Assembly (NCBI RefSeq): GCF_024435355.1
Contig: NZ_JAMJWG010000006.1
Coordinates: forward strand, 62,001 to 126,000
Origin: Streptomyces odontomachi
Lineage (GTDB): Bacteria > Actinomycetota > Actinomycetes > Streptomycetales > Streptomycetaceae
Length of the DNA stretch: 64,000 nt
Direction of reading: 5' to 3'
Under the pieces are notes generated by a model that did no database searches, was not told the origin of the DNA, and saw only the letters and a program-made list of their open reading frames with translations. Of the stretch, positions 16,325 to 25,064 are shown piece by piece. Both the position numbers and the translations under genes were made by a program. Each line of letters opens with the position of its first letter. Positions within the stretch are counted from its first letter, which is position 1.

Positions 16325-16474
16325 GCTTCTGGCTGCCATCACGCGGGCACTGGGCCGGCGGAGGCGTTACGGTCAGACACACAGCCGCCAGACGTACGGC
16401 CGTCCGACACAGCGTCGTCAGACGCTCGGTAGGTACAGCGTCGCCAGACGCACAGCAGTTGAGGGAAGAGTTCC

Positions 16475-17281
16475 GTGGAGTTCCGCAAGCAGGCCCTTTC
16501 CAAACTGCAATCACCGGAGGAACTCGACCTGCCGGTGCGCTTCGCCCGCCCGCAGGGCTGGCTCGTCCTGGCCGTGACACTGATCGTCATGGCCGTCGGC
16601 GCGTTCTGGGCGGTCACCGGCACCGTCTCCTCCACCCTGCGCGCCACCGGAGTGCTCACCCACGGGCAGGGCAGCTACGTCCTCCAGAGCCCCGTGGCGG
16701 GCCAGGTCACCGCAGTGCTCGCCGCGGCGGGCAAGACCCTGCCGGCGCACGCCCCGTTGCTGAAGGTGCACACCGCACAGGGCGACAACGTGATCCGCAC
16801 CATCGACGCCGGCCGTGTCACCACGCTGACGGTCACCATCGGGGCGGTGGTCACCACCGGCGCCAACGTCGCCACGTTGGAGCGCGTCAACCGGTCCGAC
16901 GCCCCGTTGATGGCGCTCATCTACGTCCCCCAGGACAGCGCTCCGGGCGTCCCGGTCGGCGCCACCGTCGACCTGACCGTGCAGTCGGTCTCCACCGATC
17001 GCTACGGCACCCTGAACGGACGGGTGAAGAGCGTCGGCACGGCACCGCAGACGCGCCAGCAGATCACCGAGTTCCTCGGCGACGCCCAGCTCGGTGCGGA
17101 CTTCACCAGTGACGGCCGGCCGATCCCCGTATTGGTGCAGCTCGACACCTCGTCGACCACCAAGTCCGGCTACCGCTGGTCCTCCTCGCAGGGACCACCG
17201 TTCGCGCTCGACTCCATGATCGGAACCAGCGCCGCGATCCGGCTGGCCCGGCAGCACCCCGTCGATTGGCTGCTGCCATGA
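16475..17281 (+). CDS. HlyD-like secretion protein of NHLP/NHLM bacteriocin exporter
   Basis: A 268-aa membrane-fusion-like protein. A cytoplasmic N-terminus with ALSKLQSPEELDLPV precedes one transmembrane helix at about residues 29-49. The lipoyl-like beta-barrel follows: GVLTHGQGSYVLQSPVAGQV, then a second hammerhead half GRVTTLTVTIGAVVTTGANV. This fits the NHLM-type HlyD family paired with two ABC proteins. GTG at 16475 follows a GAGGGAAGAG site. Its stop overlaps the next start (ATGA), so the exporter genes are translationally coupled. Confidence 0.85.
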   Translation: MEFRKQALSKLQSPEELDLPVRFARPQGWLVLAVTLIVMAVGAFWAVTGTVSSTLRATGVLTHGQGSYVLQSPVAGQVTAVLAAAGKTLPAHAPLLKVHTAQGDNVIRTIDAGRVTTLTVTIGAVVTTGANVATLERVNRSDAPLMALIYVPQDSAPGVPVGATVDLTVQSVSTDRYGTLNGRVKSVGTAPQTRQQITEFLGDAQLGADFTSDGRPIPVLVQLDTSSTTKSGYRWSSSQGPPFALDSMIGTSAAIRLARQHPVDWLLP

Positions 17282-19680
17282 GCACTTCACGGAAGGCCAG
17301 GCGCGACAGGAACAGCGCGCAGCCGGCACGCACCGCATCCGCAGCGCCCTTGGAGGCTGAGGCTCCCCCGCGGCTGCCCGCCCCTGCCGGCAACCGCGGT
17401 CGGCACCGCCCCGGTGAGGGGGACCGCGGTGGCCGGCGCCGCGCGCCCGCGCCGCCGAAGGCCGCGCCCAAGGCTGGCAAGGTCAAGACGGTGCGCAGTC
17501 CCACGGTGCTCCAGATGGAGGCCGTGGAGTGCGGCGCCGCGTCGCTGGCCATGGTGCTCGGCCACTACGGCAAGCACGTGCCGCTGGAGGAGCTGCGCAT
17601 CGCCTGCGGCGTCTCGCGTGACGGATCGCGTGCCAGCAACCTGCTGAAGGCCGCGCGCTCCTACGACCTGACGGCCAAGGGCATGCAGATGGACGTGGCC
17701 GCCCTGGCCGATGTGCAGGGTCCGGCGATCCTGTTCTGGGAGTTCAACCACTACGTCGTCTATGACGGCACGGGCCGCCGTCTCGGCAAGCGGGGCGTGT
17801 ACATCAACGACCCGGGCAAGGGCCGCCGCTTCGTGTCCATGGAGGACTTCGACACCTCCTTCACCGGCATCGTGCTGGTCTTCGAGACCGGCCCCGGCTT
17901 CCGCAAGGGCGGCCGCAAACCCGGCATCCTCGGTGCCATGCCCGCGCGGCTGCGCGGCACCTCCGGCACCATGCCGGCGGCCGTCCTGGCCAGCCTGCTG
18001 CTGGTCGTGGTGGGGGCGGTGGTGCCCGCGCTCAGCCGGACCTACATCGACACCTTCCTGATCGGCGGGCAGACCTCGCTGCTCGGGGCGCTGTTCGCCT
18101 CGATGGCGGCGACGGTGCTGCTGACCGGGGTGCTGACGGGGTTGCAGCAGGCGAACCTGCTGCGTGGCCGGCTGATCTCGTCCACCCTCGGCAGCGCCCG
18201 CTTCCTGCGCCATCTGCTGCGGCTGCCGGTCACGTTCTTCGCGCAGCGCAGCCCGGCCGACCTGGTGCAGCGATTGCAGTCCAACGACGCGGTGGCCGAA
18301 ACCCTGGCCCGCGACCTCGCCGCCGCGGGCGTCGACGCGGTCGTCGTGCTGCTCTACGCCGTGCTGCTGTGGACCTACGATCCGCAACTGACCGTCATCG
18401 GGGTACTGGTCGCGCTGCTGAACGTGGTGGCGATGCGGGTGGTGGTGCGGCTGCGGGCCACCGGTACCCAGAAGCTGCGGGCGGACAACGCCCGGCTGAC
18501 GAACACCTCGTACACCGGCCTCCAGCTGATCGAGACGCTGAAGGCCACCGGCGGCGAGGACGGTTACTTCCGCCGCTGGGCCGGCCAGCATGCGACGACG
18601 CTGGAGGTGCAGCAGCGGCTCGGGGTGCCGAGCGCCTGGCTCGGCGTGGTGGCCCCGACGCTCGCGACCCTCAACAGCGCGCTGATCCTGTGGGTGGGCG
18701 GCATGCGTGCCGTGGACGGCCATATCTCGATCGGCCTGCTCGTCGCCTTCCAGGCGCTGGTCACCCGCTTCACCGCCCCCATCACCCGGCTGAACGGCGT
18801 CACCGGCCGCATCCAGGACTTCGCCGCCGACGTGGCCCGGCTGAAGGACGTCGAGAACTTCCCCGCCGACACGCTCTACTCCCGCCCGTCCCCCACCACC
18901 TCGGGCCGGGGCCGCACGGACCGCCGCGCCCCGTCCGGCGCCGGCGACGAGACCCGCAGGCTGAACGGGCATGTGGAGCTGGAGAACATCAGCTTCGGCT
19001 ACAGCCCGCTGGACAAGCCGCTGCTCACCGGTTTCTCGCTGGCGGTGGGGCCCGGGCAGCAGGTCGCGCTGGTGGGTGGCTCCGGCAGCGGCAAGTCGAC
19101 GGTGTCCCGGCTGATCTCGGGCCTGTACACCCCCTGGGAGGGGGAGATCCGGATCGACGGCCGGCGCCTGGCGGACATTCCACGCGGTGCGCTCGCCGCC
19201 TCGGTCTCCTTCGTCGACCAGGACATCTTCCTCTTCGAGGGCACCGTCCGGGACAACGTGGCCCTGTGGGACCCCTCGATCCCGGACGAGGCGGTGGTCA
19301 GCGCTCTGAAGGACGCCGCGCTGTACGAGGTCGTCGCGCGCCGGCCGGGCGGTATCCACAGCAGGGTCGAGCAGGACGGCCGGAACTTCTCGGGCGGGCA
19401 GCGGCAGCGTCTGGAGATCGCCCGCGCCCTGGTGCGCAGGCCGAGCGTGCTGGTGCTCGACGAGGTGACGAGCGCCCTGGACGCACAGACCGAACAGGTC
19501 ATCATCGACAATCTGCGGCGTCGGGGCTGCGCCTGCGTGGTGATCGCGCACCGGCTGAGCACGGTGCGCGACAGCGATGAGATCGTGGTGCTCAGCCACG
19601 GCACCGTCGTCGAACGCGGGCGGCACGACGCGCTGGTCGCGGCCGGCGGCCCGTATGCCGAGCTGGTCAGGGAGAACTGA
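17278..19680 (+). CDS. NHLP-type peptidase-containing ABC exporter (C39 peptidase + ATPase)
   Basis: An 800-aa peptidase-ABC transporter. After a basic, Pro/Ala-rich N-terminus of about 68 residues comes a C39 peptidase (about 70-215) with the complete triad: Cys85 (AVECGAASLAMV), His158 (FNHYVVY) and Asp178 (INDPGKG). A six-helix transmembrane region spans about 225-530. The ATPase has Walker A GGSGSGKST (about 600), FSGGQRQRL signature (about 703), VLVLDEVTS Walker B and an AHRLSTV H-loop. The peptidase should cut after the double glycine of the upstream precursor during export. ATG 17278 overlaps the HlyD-like stop; a TTG four codons earlier is less likely. Confidence 0.9.
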   Translation: MSTSRKARRDRNSAQPARTASAAPLEAEAPPRLPAPAGNRGRHRPGEGDRGGRRRAPAPPKAAPKAGKVKTVRSPTVLQMEAVECGAASLAMVLGHYGKHVPLEELRIACGVSRDGSRASNLLKAARSYDLTAKGMQMDVAALADVQGPAILFWEFNHYVVYDGTGRRLGKRGVYINDPGKGRRFVSMEDFDTSFTGIVLVFETGPGFRKGGRKPGILGAMPARLRGTSGTMPAAVLASLLLVVVGAVVPALSRTYIDTFLIGGQTSLLGALFASMAATVLLTGVLTGLQQANLLRGRLISSTLGSARFLRHLLRLPVTFFAQRSPADLVQRLQSNDAVAETLARDLAAAGVDAVVVLLYAVLLWTYDPQLTVIGVLVALLNVVAMRVVVRLRATGTQKLRADNARLTNTSYTGLQLIETLKATGGEDGYFRRWAGQHATTLEVQQRLGVPSAWLGVVAPTLATLNSALILWVGGMRAVDGHISIGLLVAFQALVTRFTAPITRLNGVTGRIQDFAADVARLKDVENFPADTLYSRPSPTTSGRGRTDRRAPSGAGDETRRLNGHVELENISFGYSPLDKPLLTGFSLAVGPGQQVALVGGSGSGKSTVSRLISGLYTPWEGEIRIDGRRLADIPRGALAASVSFVDQDIFLFEGTVRDNVALWDPSIPDEAVVSALKDAALYEVVARRPGGIHSRVEQDGRNFSGGQRQRLEIARALVRRPSVLVLDEVTSALDAQTEQVIIDNLRRRGCACVVIAHRLSTVRDSDEIVVLSHGTVVERGRHDALVAAGGPYAELVREN

Positions 19681-19681
19681 C

Positions 19682-22600
19682 GTGACGTCCATATCCGGCC
19701 CGGCGGCTGGGCCCGCCGGGGACGATCTGGTGCTCGGGGCGCTGGGCACGATGGGCGAGCCGGTGGACTGCACCGGCCTGTCCAGCGTGCCGCTGGAGGG
19801 CCCGGTGGTGCTGTGGCTGGTCGCCGAGGGCGCGCTGGACCTGTTCGCGGTCGACGCCGCGCAGCAGGGCCACTGGCACCACCTCGGCCGTCTGGAGCCG
19901 GGCTGCCTGCTGCTGGGGCCGGTGCCCGGCCCGCAGCACACCCTGGTGGGCCGGCCGTCGCGCGGCTGCGTGCTGCGTCGCATCGCCCTGCGCGAGCTGT
20001 CCTGGCAGCCCCAGCCCGACCCGTACCAGACGGGCTACGGCAGCGGCTACGACACCGGGGCCTACCCGACGGTCGGCCAGGACACCGGCGGGTATCCGGT
20101 CGCCTACGGTGCCCAGGACACCGGGGCCTATCCCACCGGCGCGTACGACACCGGCGGTTACCCGACCGCCGGCTACGACACCGGTACGTACCTCACCGAT
20201 CCGTACGGTGCCCCGTACCCGGCCCAGGGGCAGGCGCCGGGCACGGGGTGGGAGCTGAGCCCGCTGGAGTACGCCTTCTCGCTGGGCGTGGGGCGCAGCC
20301 TGGGCATCCTCTTCGAGGCCCCCTTGGGTGCGGAGCCGGGCGCCGAGGGCGATGTGCTGTGGATGCAGGTGCCGCCGGGCAGCGTGCAGTACGGCGCCAC
20401 GTACAGCGCGGAGGCCGCCGGCGACCTGCTCGTCGACCCCGTGCTGTGGCAGTCCATGGTCGACCAGCAGCATCGGCTGCTGTCCGCGCTGGACCGTTGG
20501 ATCGAGCAGCTGGAGCGCAGCCACGCGGACCGCACCGCGGCCGGGATCCGGGCCGGCGAGCAGGTGCGTGCGCAGGCCGACCGCACGCTGCTGGCCTCCA
20601 TCGGCCGGCAGCGCGGCGGCACCGGACGCGGCGGCGGTCAGGGCGCCGGTGACGACGTCACCTACGCCGTGTGCAAGCTGGTCGCCGGTGCCTCGGGAAT
20701 CAGGCTGACCGAGCCCACGCAGGGCGGCGTGCTGGGCGACCGGATGGATCCGGTGGAGCGGATCGCCGTCGCCTCCCGGGTCCGTACCCGTGGTGTGCGG
20801 CTCGCCGGGCGGTGGTGGCGCGAGGACATGGGACCGCTGGTGGGGCAACGGACCGCCTCCGGCGCGCCGGTGGCGCTGCTGTGGCAGCGCGGTGGCTACA
20901 CGGCCGTGGGCGCGGGCTCCACCCGGGGCACCCGGATCGACGCCGACAACGCCGAGGAGTTCGAGCCGCGTGGCGTGATGTTCTACCGGCCGCTGCCGGA
21001 GCGCCCGCTCAGTCTCTTCGGGCTGCTCCGCTTCAGCATCCAGGGCACCGGGTTCGACCTGCGCAATCTGGTGCTGAGCGGGCTGGTGACCGTCGGACTC
21101 GGTGCGCTGGTGCCGATCGCCACCGGCAAGGTGCTCGGCGAGTTCGTGCCGCAGGCCGAGCGTGGCCTGATCGAGCAGGTCTGCCTCGCGGTCATGATCA
21201 GCAGCGTGGTGGCGGCGGCGTTCATGCTGCTGGAGAACCTGACGCTGCTGCGGGTGGAGGGGCGGATGGAGGCGTCCCTGCAACCCGCGGTGTGGGACCG
21301 GCTGCTGCGCCTGCCGACCAAGTTCTTCACCCAGCGCTCCACCGGCGAGTTGGCCAGCGCGGCGATGGGCATCAGCGCCATCCGCCGGATGCTGGCCGGC
21401 ATCGCCCCGGTGGCGGTGCAGTCCGGCACCGTCGGTGCGATGAACTTCGTGCTGCTGCTGTGCTACAGCGTCCCGATGGCACTGGCGGCGACCGGGATGC
21501 TGCTGGTCATCGCGGCCGTGTTCCTGGCCCTCGGGCTGTGGCAGGTGCGGTGGCAGCGCCGTCTGGTGGTGCTCACCAACAAGCTGAACAACCAGGCCTT
21601 CCAGACCCTGCGCGGCCTGCCGAAGCTGCGTATCGCGGCGGCGGAGAACTACGCGTACGCGGCCTGGGCACGGGAGTTCGCACGCAGTCGGGAGCTTCAG
21701 CAGAAGGTCGGCCGGATCAAGAACCTGACCACGGTCGTGAACGCGCTCTACCTGCCGTTGTGCGCGCTCATCTTGTTCATGCTGCTCGCCGGTCCCGCGC
21801 GCGGCAGCATGTCGGCGAGCGCGTTCCTGACGTTCAACACGGCCATGACGATGATGCTCACCGCCACCACCCAGCTCACCGGTGCGCTGGTGTCCGTGGT
21901 CGCCGCACTGCCGATGTTCGAAGAGATCAAGCCGGTGCTCGACGAGCGGCCTGAGGTCGGCCGGGCGAACACCCGGCCCGGTGAGCTCAGCGGCGCCATC
22001 GAGACTCGGAAGCTCTCGTTCCGCTATACCGATGACGGTCCGCTCGTGCTGGACGATGTCTCGTTCGAAGTGCTGCCGGGCGAGTTCGTGGCCGTCGTGG
22101 GGCCCAGCGGCTGCGGCAAGTCGACCCTGCTGCGGCTGCTCATCGGCTTCGACAAGCCCCTCTCGGGCAGCGTGCAGTACGACGGGCAGGACCTGGCGGC
22201 CCTCGACCAGGCGGCGGTGCGCCGGCAGTGCGGGGTGGTGCTCCAGCATGCCCAGCCGCTGTCCGGTTCGATCCTGGACTGCATCTGCGGGGCGGAGCCG
22301 TTCACCCAGGAGGAGGCCTGGGAGGCCGCGGAGATGGCCGGGCTCGCGGAGGACATCCGGCGGATGCCGATGGGCATGCACACCATCGTCGCGAACGGCG
22401 GGGCGGTCTCCGGCGGGCAGCGCCAGCGGCTGATGATCGCCCAGGCCCTCATCCGCCGGCCCCGGATCCTGTTCTTCGACGAGGCCACCAGCGCCCTGGA
22501 CAACGAGACACAGCGCACCGTCATGGAGAGCACCCGCGCTCTCAAGGCCACCCGGGTCGTCATCGCCCACCGGCTCTCCACCGTGCTGGACGCGGACCGG

Positions 22601-22708
22601 GTCGTCGTCATGTCGGATGGCCGCATCACGGAAGTCGGGCCCCCCGCGCAGCTGCTCGCCAACCCCGGCGGCAGGCTGCATGAGCTGGTACGACGCCAGA
22701 TGCAGTGA
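19682..22708 (+). CDS. NHLP-type second ABC exporter subunit (permease + ATPase)
   Basis: A 1008-aa protein matching the second ABC component of NHLM-type exporters. It has an N-terminal soluble region without a C39 peptidase (to about 440), a transmembrane domain (about 450-740) and an ATPase with GPSGCGKST near 806, VSGGQRQRL signature and ILFFDEATS Walker B. GTG at 19682 starts two bases after the previous stop behind a GGGAG site. Residues 115-180 hold an unusual Tyr/Gly/Thr tandem repeat (five DTG-x-Y units). It probably forms a heterodimer with the peptidase subunit. Confidence 0.88.
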   Translation: MTSISGPAAGPAGDDLVLGALGTMGEPVDCTGLSSVPLEGPVVLWLVAEGALDLFAVDAAQQGHWHHLGRLEPGCLLLGPVPGPQHTLVGRPSRGCVLRRIALRELSWQPQPDPYQTGYGSGYDTGAYPTVGQDTGGYPVAYGAQDTGAYPTGAYDTGGYPTAGYDTGTYLTDPYGAPYPAQGQAPGTGWELSPLEYAFSLGVGRSLGILFEAPLGAEPGAEGDVLWMQVPPGSVQYGATYSAEAAGDLLVDPVLWQSMVDQQHRLLSALDRWIEQLERSHADRTAAGIRAGEQVRAQADRTLLASIGRQRGGTGRGGGQGAGDDVTYAVCKLVAGASGIRLTEPTQGGVLGDRMDPVERIAVASRVRTRGVRLAGRWWREDMGPLVGQRTASGAPVALLWQRGGYTAVGAGSTRGTRIDADNAEEFEPRGVMFYRPLPERPLSLFGLLRFSIQGTGFDLRNLVLSGLVTVGLGALVPIATGKVLGEFVPQAERGLIEQVCLAVMISSVVAAAFMLLENLTLLRVEGRMEASLQPAVWDRLLRLPTKFFTQRSTGELASAAMGISAIRRMLAGIAPVAVQSGTVGAMNFVLLLCYSVPMALAATGMLLVIAAVFLALGLWQVRWQRRLVVLTNKLNNQAFQTLRGLPKLRIAAAENYAYAAWAREFARSRELQQKVGRIKNLTTVVNALYLPLCALILFMLLAGPARGSMSASAFLTFNTAMTMMLTATTQLTGALVSVVAALPMFEEIKPVLDERPEVGRANTRPGELSGAIETRKLSFRYTDDGPLVLDDVSFEVLPGEFVAVVGPSGCGKSTLLRLLIGFDKPLSGSVQYDGQDLAALDQAAVRRQCGVVLQHAQPLSGSILDCICGAEPFTQEEAWEAAEMAGLAEDIRRMPMGMHTIVANGGAVSGGQRQRLMIAQALIRRPRILFFDEATSALDNETQRTVMESTRALKATRVVIAHRLSTVLDADRVVVMSDGRITEVGPPAQLLANPGGRLHELVRRQMQ
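20024..20221 (+). repeat. In-frame tandem repeat coding for DTGxYPT units
   Basis: Five imperfect copies of a unit coding for (Y/Q)DTG(A/G/T)Y(P/L)(T/V) occur at residues 124, 134, 146, 156 and 166 of the second ABC protein, with 10-12 residue spacing. The stretch is Tyr- and Gly-rich, probably disordered, and lies in the cytoplasmic N-terminal region. Confidence 0.8.
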
Positions 22709-22811
22709 CGCCGACGGCGGTGCCGGCTCCACTTCCGGTACCCTCCGTGATCGCAATCACCTCGTTCCAGGACCGGTCCAATATGGTGATCGGAGCTAAC
22801 CGGCAGGTAAT

Positions 22812-22827
22812 CTGGAACGGCTTCCAG
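22812..22827. promoter_or_regulatory. Degenerate CebR-like palindrome upstream of the LacI gene
   Basis: CTGGAA-CGGC-TTCCAG is a palindrome resembling the CebR box but with CGGC instead of the GCGC centre. It lies 312 bases before the LacI-type regulator and may mediate autoregulation. The remaining 22709-23138 gap shows nothing else recognisable. Confidence 0.45.
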
Positions 22828-23138
22828 GCTCTGTACGCAGGCGCGATACACCACTGAGCCGGGAGGCCGCTCCTGCTGTCGGGGGAGGACAGCAGGAACA
22901 GTCGGATCGGATCTTGCGGGCACGCACCTCGGGCGGACGGTGGCTCTCGCACTGCCGCTTAGGGGGGCACTCCCATGCGTCACGGCGACGGGAGGGGCAG
23001 GAAGGAAGCGTGTACGCAGGTGATTACCAAGGTCGGGCGCGGGAAGAGCCACGTCGATGCCGAGCGGACGGCGTCGCTGATGCGGCCTGACACAGTGTGC
23101 GGACGACGACAGACGAGCCTGTCACTAGTGGAGAACCG

Positions 23139-24170
23139 GTGAATGATCCTGCGAAGGCCCCCACGGCGGGGCGGCCGCCAACGCTCGACGAGGTGGCGAG
23201 GGCGGCGGGGGTCTCCCGTGCCACGGCTTCCCGAGCGATCAACGGCCTGCCCTATGTGAGCTCCACCGCTCGAGCCGCGGTGGAGCGCGCCGTGGAGAGC
23301 CTCGGTTACCGGGCGAACCAGGTGGCCAGATCGCTGGCCACCAAGCGGACCGGTTCCATCGCGCTGGTGGTTTCCGAGTCGGAGAAGTTCGTGGTCAGCG
23401 ACCCGTTCTTCGCCCGCATCATGCGGGGCATCTCCGGCAGCCTCGGGGAGAACGGCCTGCAACTCTCGCTCATCATGGCCAAGGAGCACCACGCCGACGA
23501 CGCCTCGCTGCGCTCCCTGCGGGAGGGCCATGTCGACGGCGTGCTGCTCGTCAGCGTGCACGGCGGAGATGTCCTGGCGGGCCAACTCCTGGAGTCTGGG
23601 CTGCCGCTCGTGGTCTGCGGTAGGCCGCTGATCAGGGCAGATGTCCCGTATGTGGACGCGGACAACTTCAACGGCGCCAGCATGGCGGCCCGTCACCTGA
23701 TCGACATCGGGCGGCGCAAGGTGGCCACCATCGCCGGGCCGCGCGACATGACCGTGGGCATCGACCGGCTGTCCGGCTTCCGCCGTGGCATGGCCTCCGG
23801 CGGCCAGTCGACCGCCGCGGTGGAGCACGGCGACTTCACCATGGCCAGCGGCGAAGCTGCGATGCGGCGGCTGCTGGAAGCACAGCCCGACCTGGACGCC
23901 GTGTTCGTGGCCTCCGACCTCATGGCGGTGGGCGCGCTGCGGGTACTCCAGGCGGCGGGCCGGTCGGTGCCCGACGATGTCGCGGTGGTCGGCTTCGACG
24001 ACTCGGACGTGGCCGCGACCGCCGCACCACCGCTGACGACCATACGGCAGCCGGTCGAGGAGCTGGGCCGGACGATGGCCTGGCGGCTCCAGGCCCAGCT
24101 GGCGGGGGATCCGGACCTGCCGCCGTCGATCCTGCTGCCCACCGAGTTCGTGGGCCGGTCCACCACCTGA
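23139..24170 (+). CDS. LacI-family regulator, CebR-like
   Basis: A 343-aa LacI/GalR repressor. Its helix-turn-helix lies at about residues 14-35 (LDEVARAAGVSRATASRAIN) with hinge to about 62. The effector domain shows IALVVSESEKF, SDPFFARIMRGIS, FDDSDVAATAAPPLTTIRQP and ends LLPTEFVGRST. The DNA-binding helix and the SDPFF motif are similar to Streptomyces CebR, the cellobiose-responsive repressor of cellulase genes. GTG 23139 has a GGAG site, so the longer frame from 23097 is not used. It borders the cellulase island, and CebR-like palindromes occur on both sides. Whether it is the true CebR or a paralogue cannot be settled here. Confidence 0.85.
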   Translation: MNDPAKAPTAGRPPTLDEVARAAGVSRATASRAINGLPYVSSTARAAVERAVESLGYRANQVARSLATKRTGSIALVVSESEKFVVSDPFFARIMRGISGSLGENGLQLSLIMAKEHHADDASLRSLREGHVDGVLLVSVHGGDVLAGQLLESGLPLVVCGRPLIRADVPYVDADNFNGASMAARHLIDIGRRKVATIAGPRDMTVGIDRLSGFRRGMASGGQSTAAVEHGDFTMASGEAAMRRLLEAQPDLDAVFVASDLMAVGALRVLQAAGRSVPDDVAVVGFDDSDVAATAAPPLTTIRQPVEELGRTMAWRLQAQLAGDPDLPPSILLPTEFVGRSTT

Positions 24171-24264
24171 ACCCGCGCCCGGCGCTCCCCGTCCCCCAGC
24201 GGACGGCGCCGGGCCGCGGCGGCGGTGCTGACGTACCGATCCGGGCCCTTCTGGGACGCCTTTC

Positions 24265-24278
24265 TGGGACCGCTTCCA
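24265..24278. promoter_or_regulatory. Degenerate CebR-type box
   Basis: TGGGACCGCTTCCA differs from a CebR box at one central base. It lies between the LacI gene and the CBM2-like gene, about 90 bases before a second, better box. Confidence 0.5.
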
Positions 24279-24322
24279 GTCTGGCTCCGTGCACCGTCCA
24301 CCAGCCATGCCTGTCCCAGCCG

Positions 24323-24370
24323 TTTACACACCGTTGCGGTCTCGGTATGGTGCTTCTGGAAGCGCTCCCA
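24323..24370 (+). promoter_or_regulatory. Promoter with CebR-type box for the CBM2-like gene
   Basis: TTTACA (24323-24328), 17 bases, TATGGT (24346-24351), then box TGGAAGCGCTCCCA at 24357-24370, which would overlap the transcription start. A repressor there should block initiation. Confidence 0.7.
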
Positions 24371-24503
24371 GCGATGATGCCGTGCGCATATGTCATGCCT
24401 GCGACAGATGAGTCGGCTCTCACGGGGCTCCCCCGCATCTCACGGACGTCCACCGCGCACCCGCGGCGGACGTGAGCCGCCCGGCTCCGTCGAAAGGAAC
24501 GCT

Positions 24504-24998
24504 GTGCGAAGACCTGGCACGCCATCGCTGCTGACCTCACTCGCCACCACGGCATCCGTCCTCGGGTTGGTCTTCCTCGCCCAGGGCCCTGCTGCCGCAC
24601 AGGACACCGGGGCACCGGACACATCGGCCGCGGAATGGCACATCCCGTTCCCGCCGCTGCCCGGTCCGCCGTTCCCCGAGCCGCGCAGTTGCATGGCGCT
24701 GTACGACCTCTCCTCGGAGCAGGAGGGCAGTTTCCGGGCCACCGTCGAGGTGATGAACCACACCACCGACCCCATGCTGGGCTGGTCGGTCACCTGGAAA
24801 CCCAGCGACGGCACGCACATCACCAAGGTGCGCGGCGGATGGCTGCGCCACCACGCCGACGGCACCGTGACGGTGCGCCCCACCTGGGCGACCGCGTACA
24901 TCCCGCCGAACGACCAGGAAGTGACGTTCGACATCGTCGCCCGGTCCGACAAGGGCTGGAACTTCCCGAACGGCTCCATGAGCTGCACCAGCCCCTGA
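24504..24998 (+). CDS. Secreted stand-alone CBM2-like cellulose-binding protein
   Basis: A 164-aa protein with a signal peptide (to about residue 32, GPAAAQ). It consists otherwise of one beta-sandwich resembling family 2 carbohydrate-binding modules: terminal cysteines (SCMALY near residue 61 and MSC near the C-terminus), FRATVEVMNHT, GWSVTWKPSDGTHIT, GTVTVRPTWATAYIPP and EVTFDIVARS. No catalytic domain is attached. One of the usual exposed Trp positions, near the N-terminus, is not conserved. GTG 24504 has an AAAGGAA site. The CebR-box promoter places it in the cellulose regulon. It may present cellulose-binding in trans or disrupt fibres. Confidence 0.75.
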   Translation: MRRPGTPSLLTSLATTASVLGLVFLAQGPAAAQDTGAPDTSAAEWHIPFPPLPGPPFPEPRSCMALYDLSSEQEGSFRATVEVMNHTTDPMLGWSVTWKPSDGTHITKVRGGWLRHHADGTVTVRPTWATAYIPPNDQEVTFDIVARSDKGWNFPNGSMSCTSP

Positions 24999-25064
24999 CT
25001 CGGCACCCAACCCTGACGCTGCACCAGCACGCCCCCGCCGGGGCCCGTCCCCACGCACCGCCTG

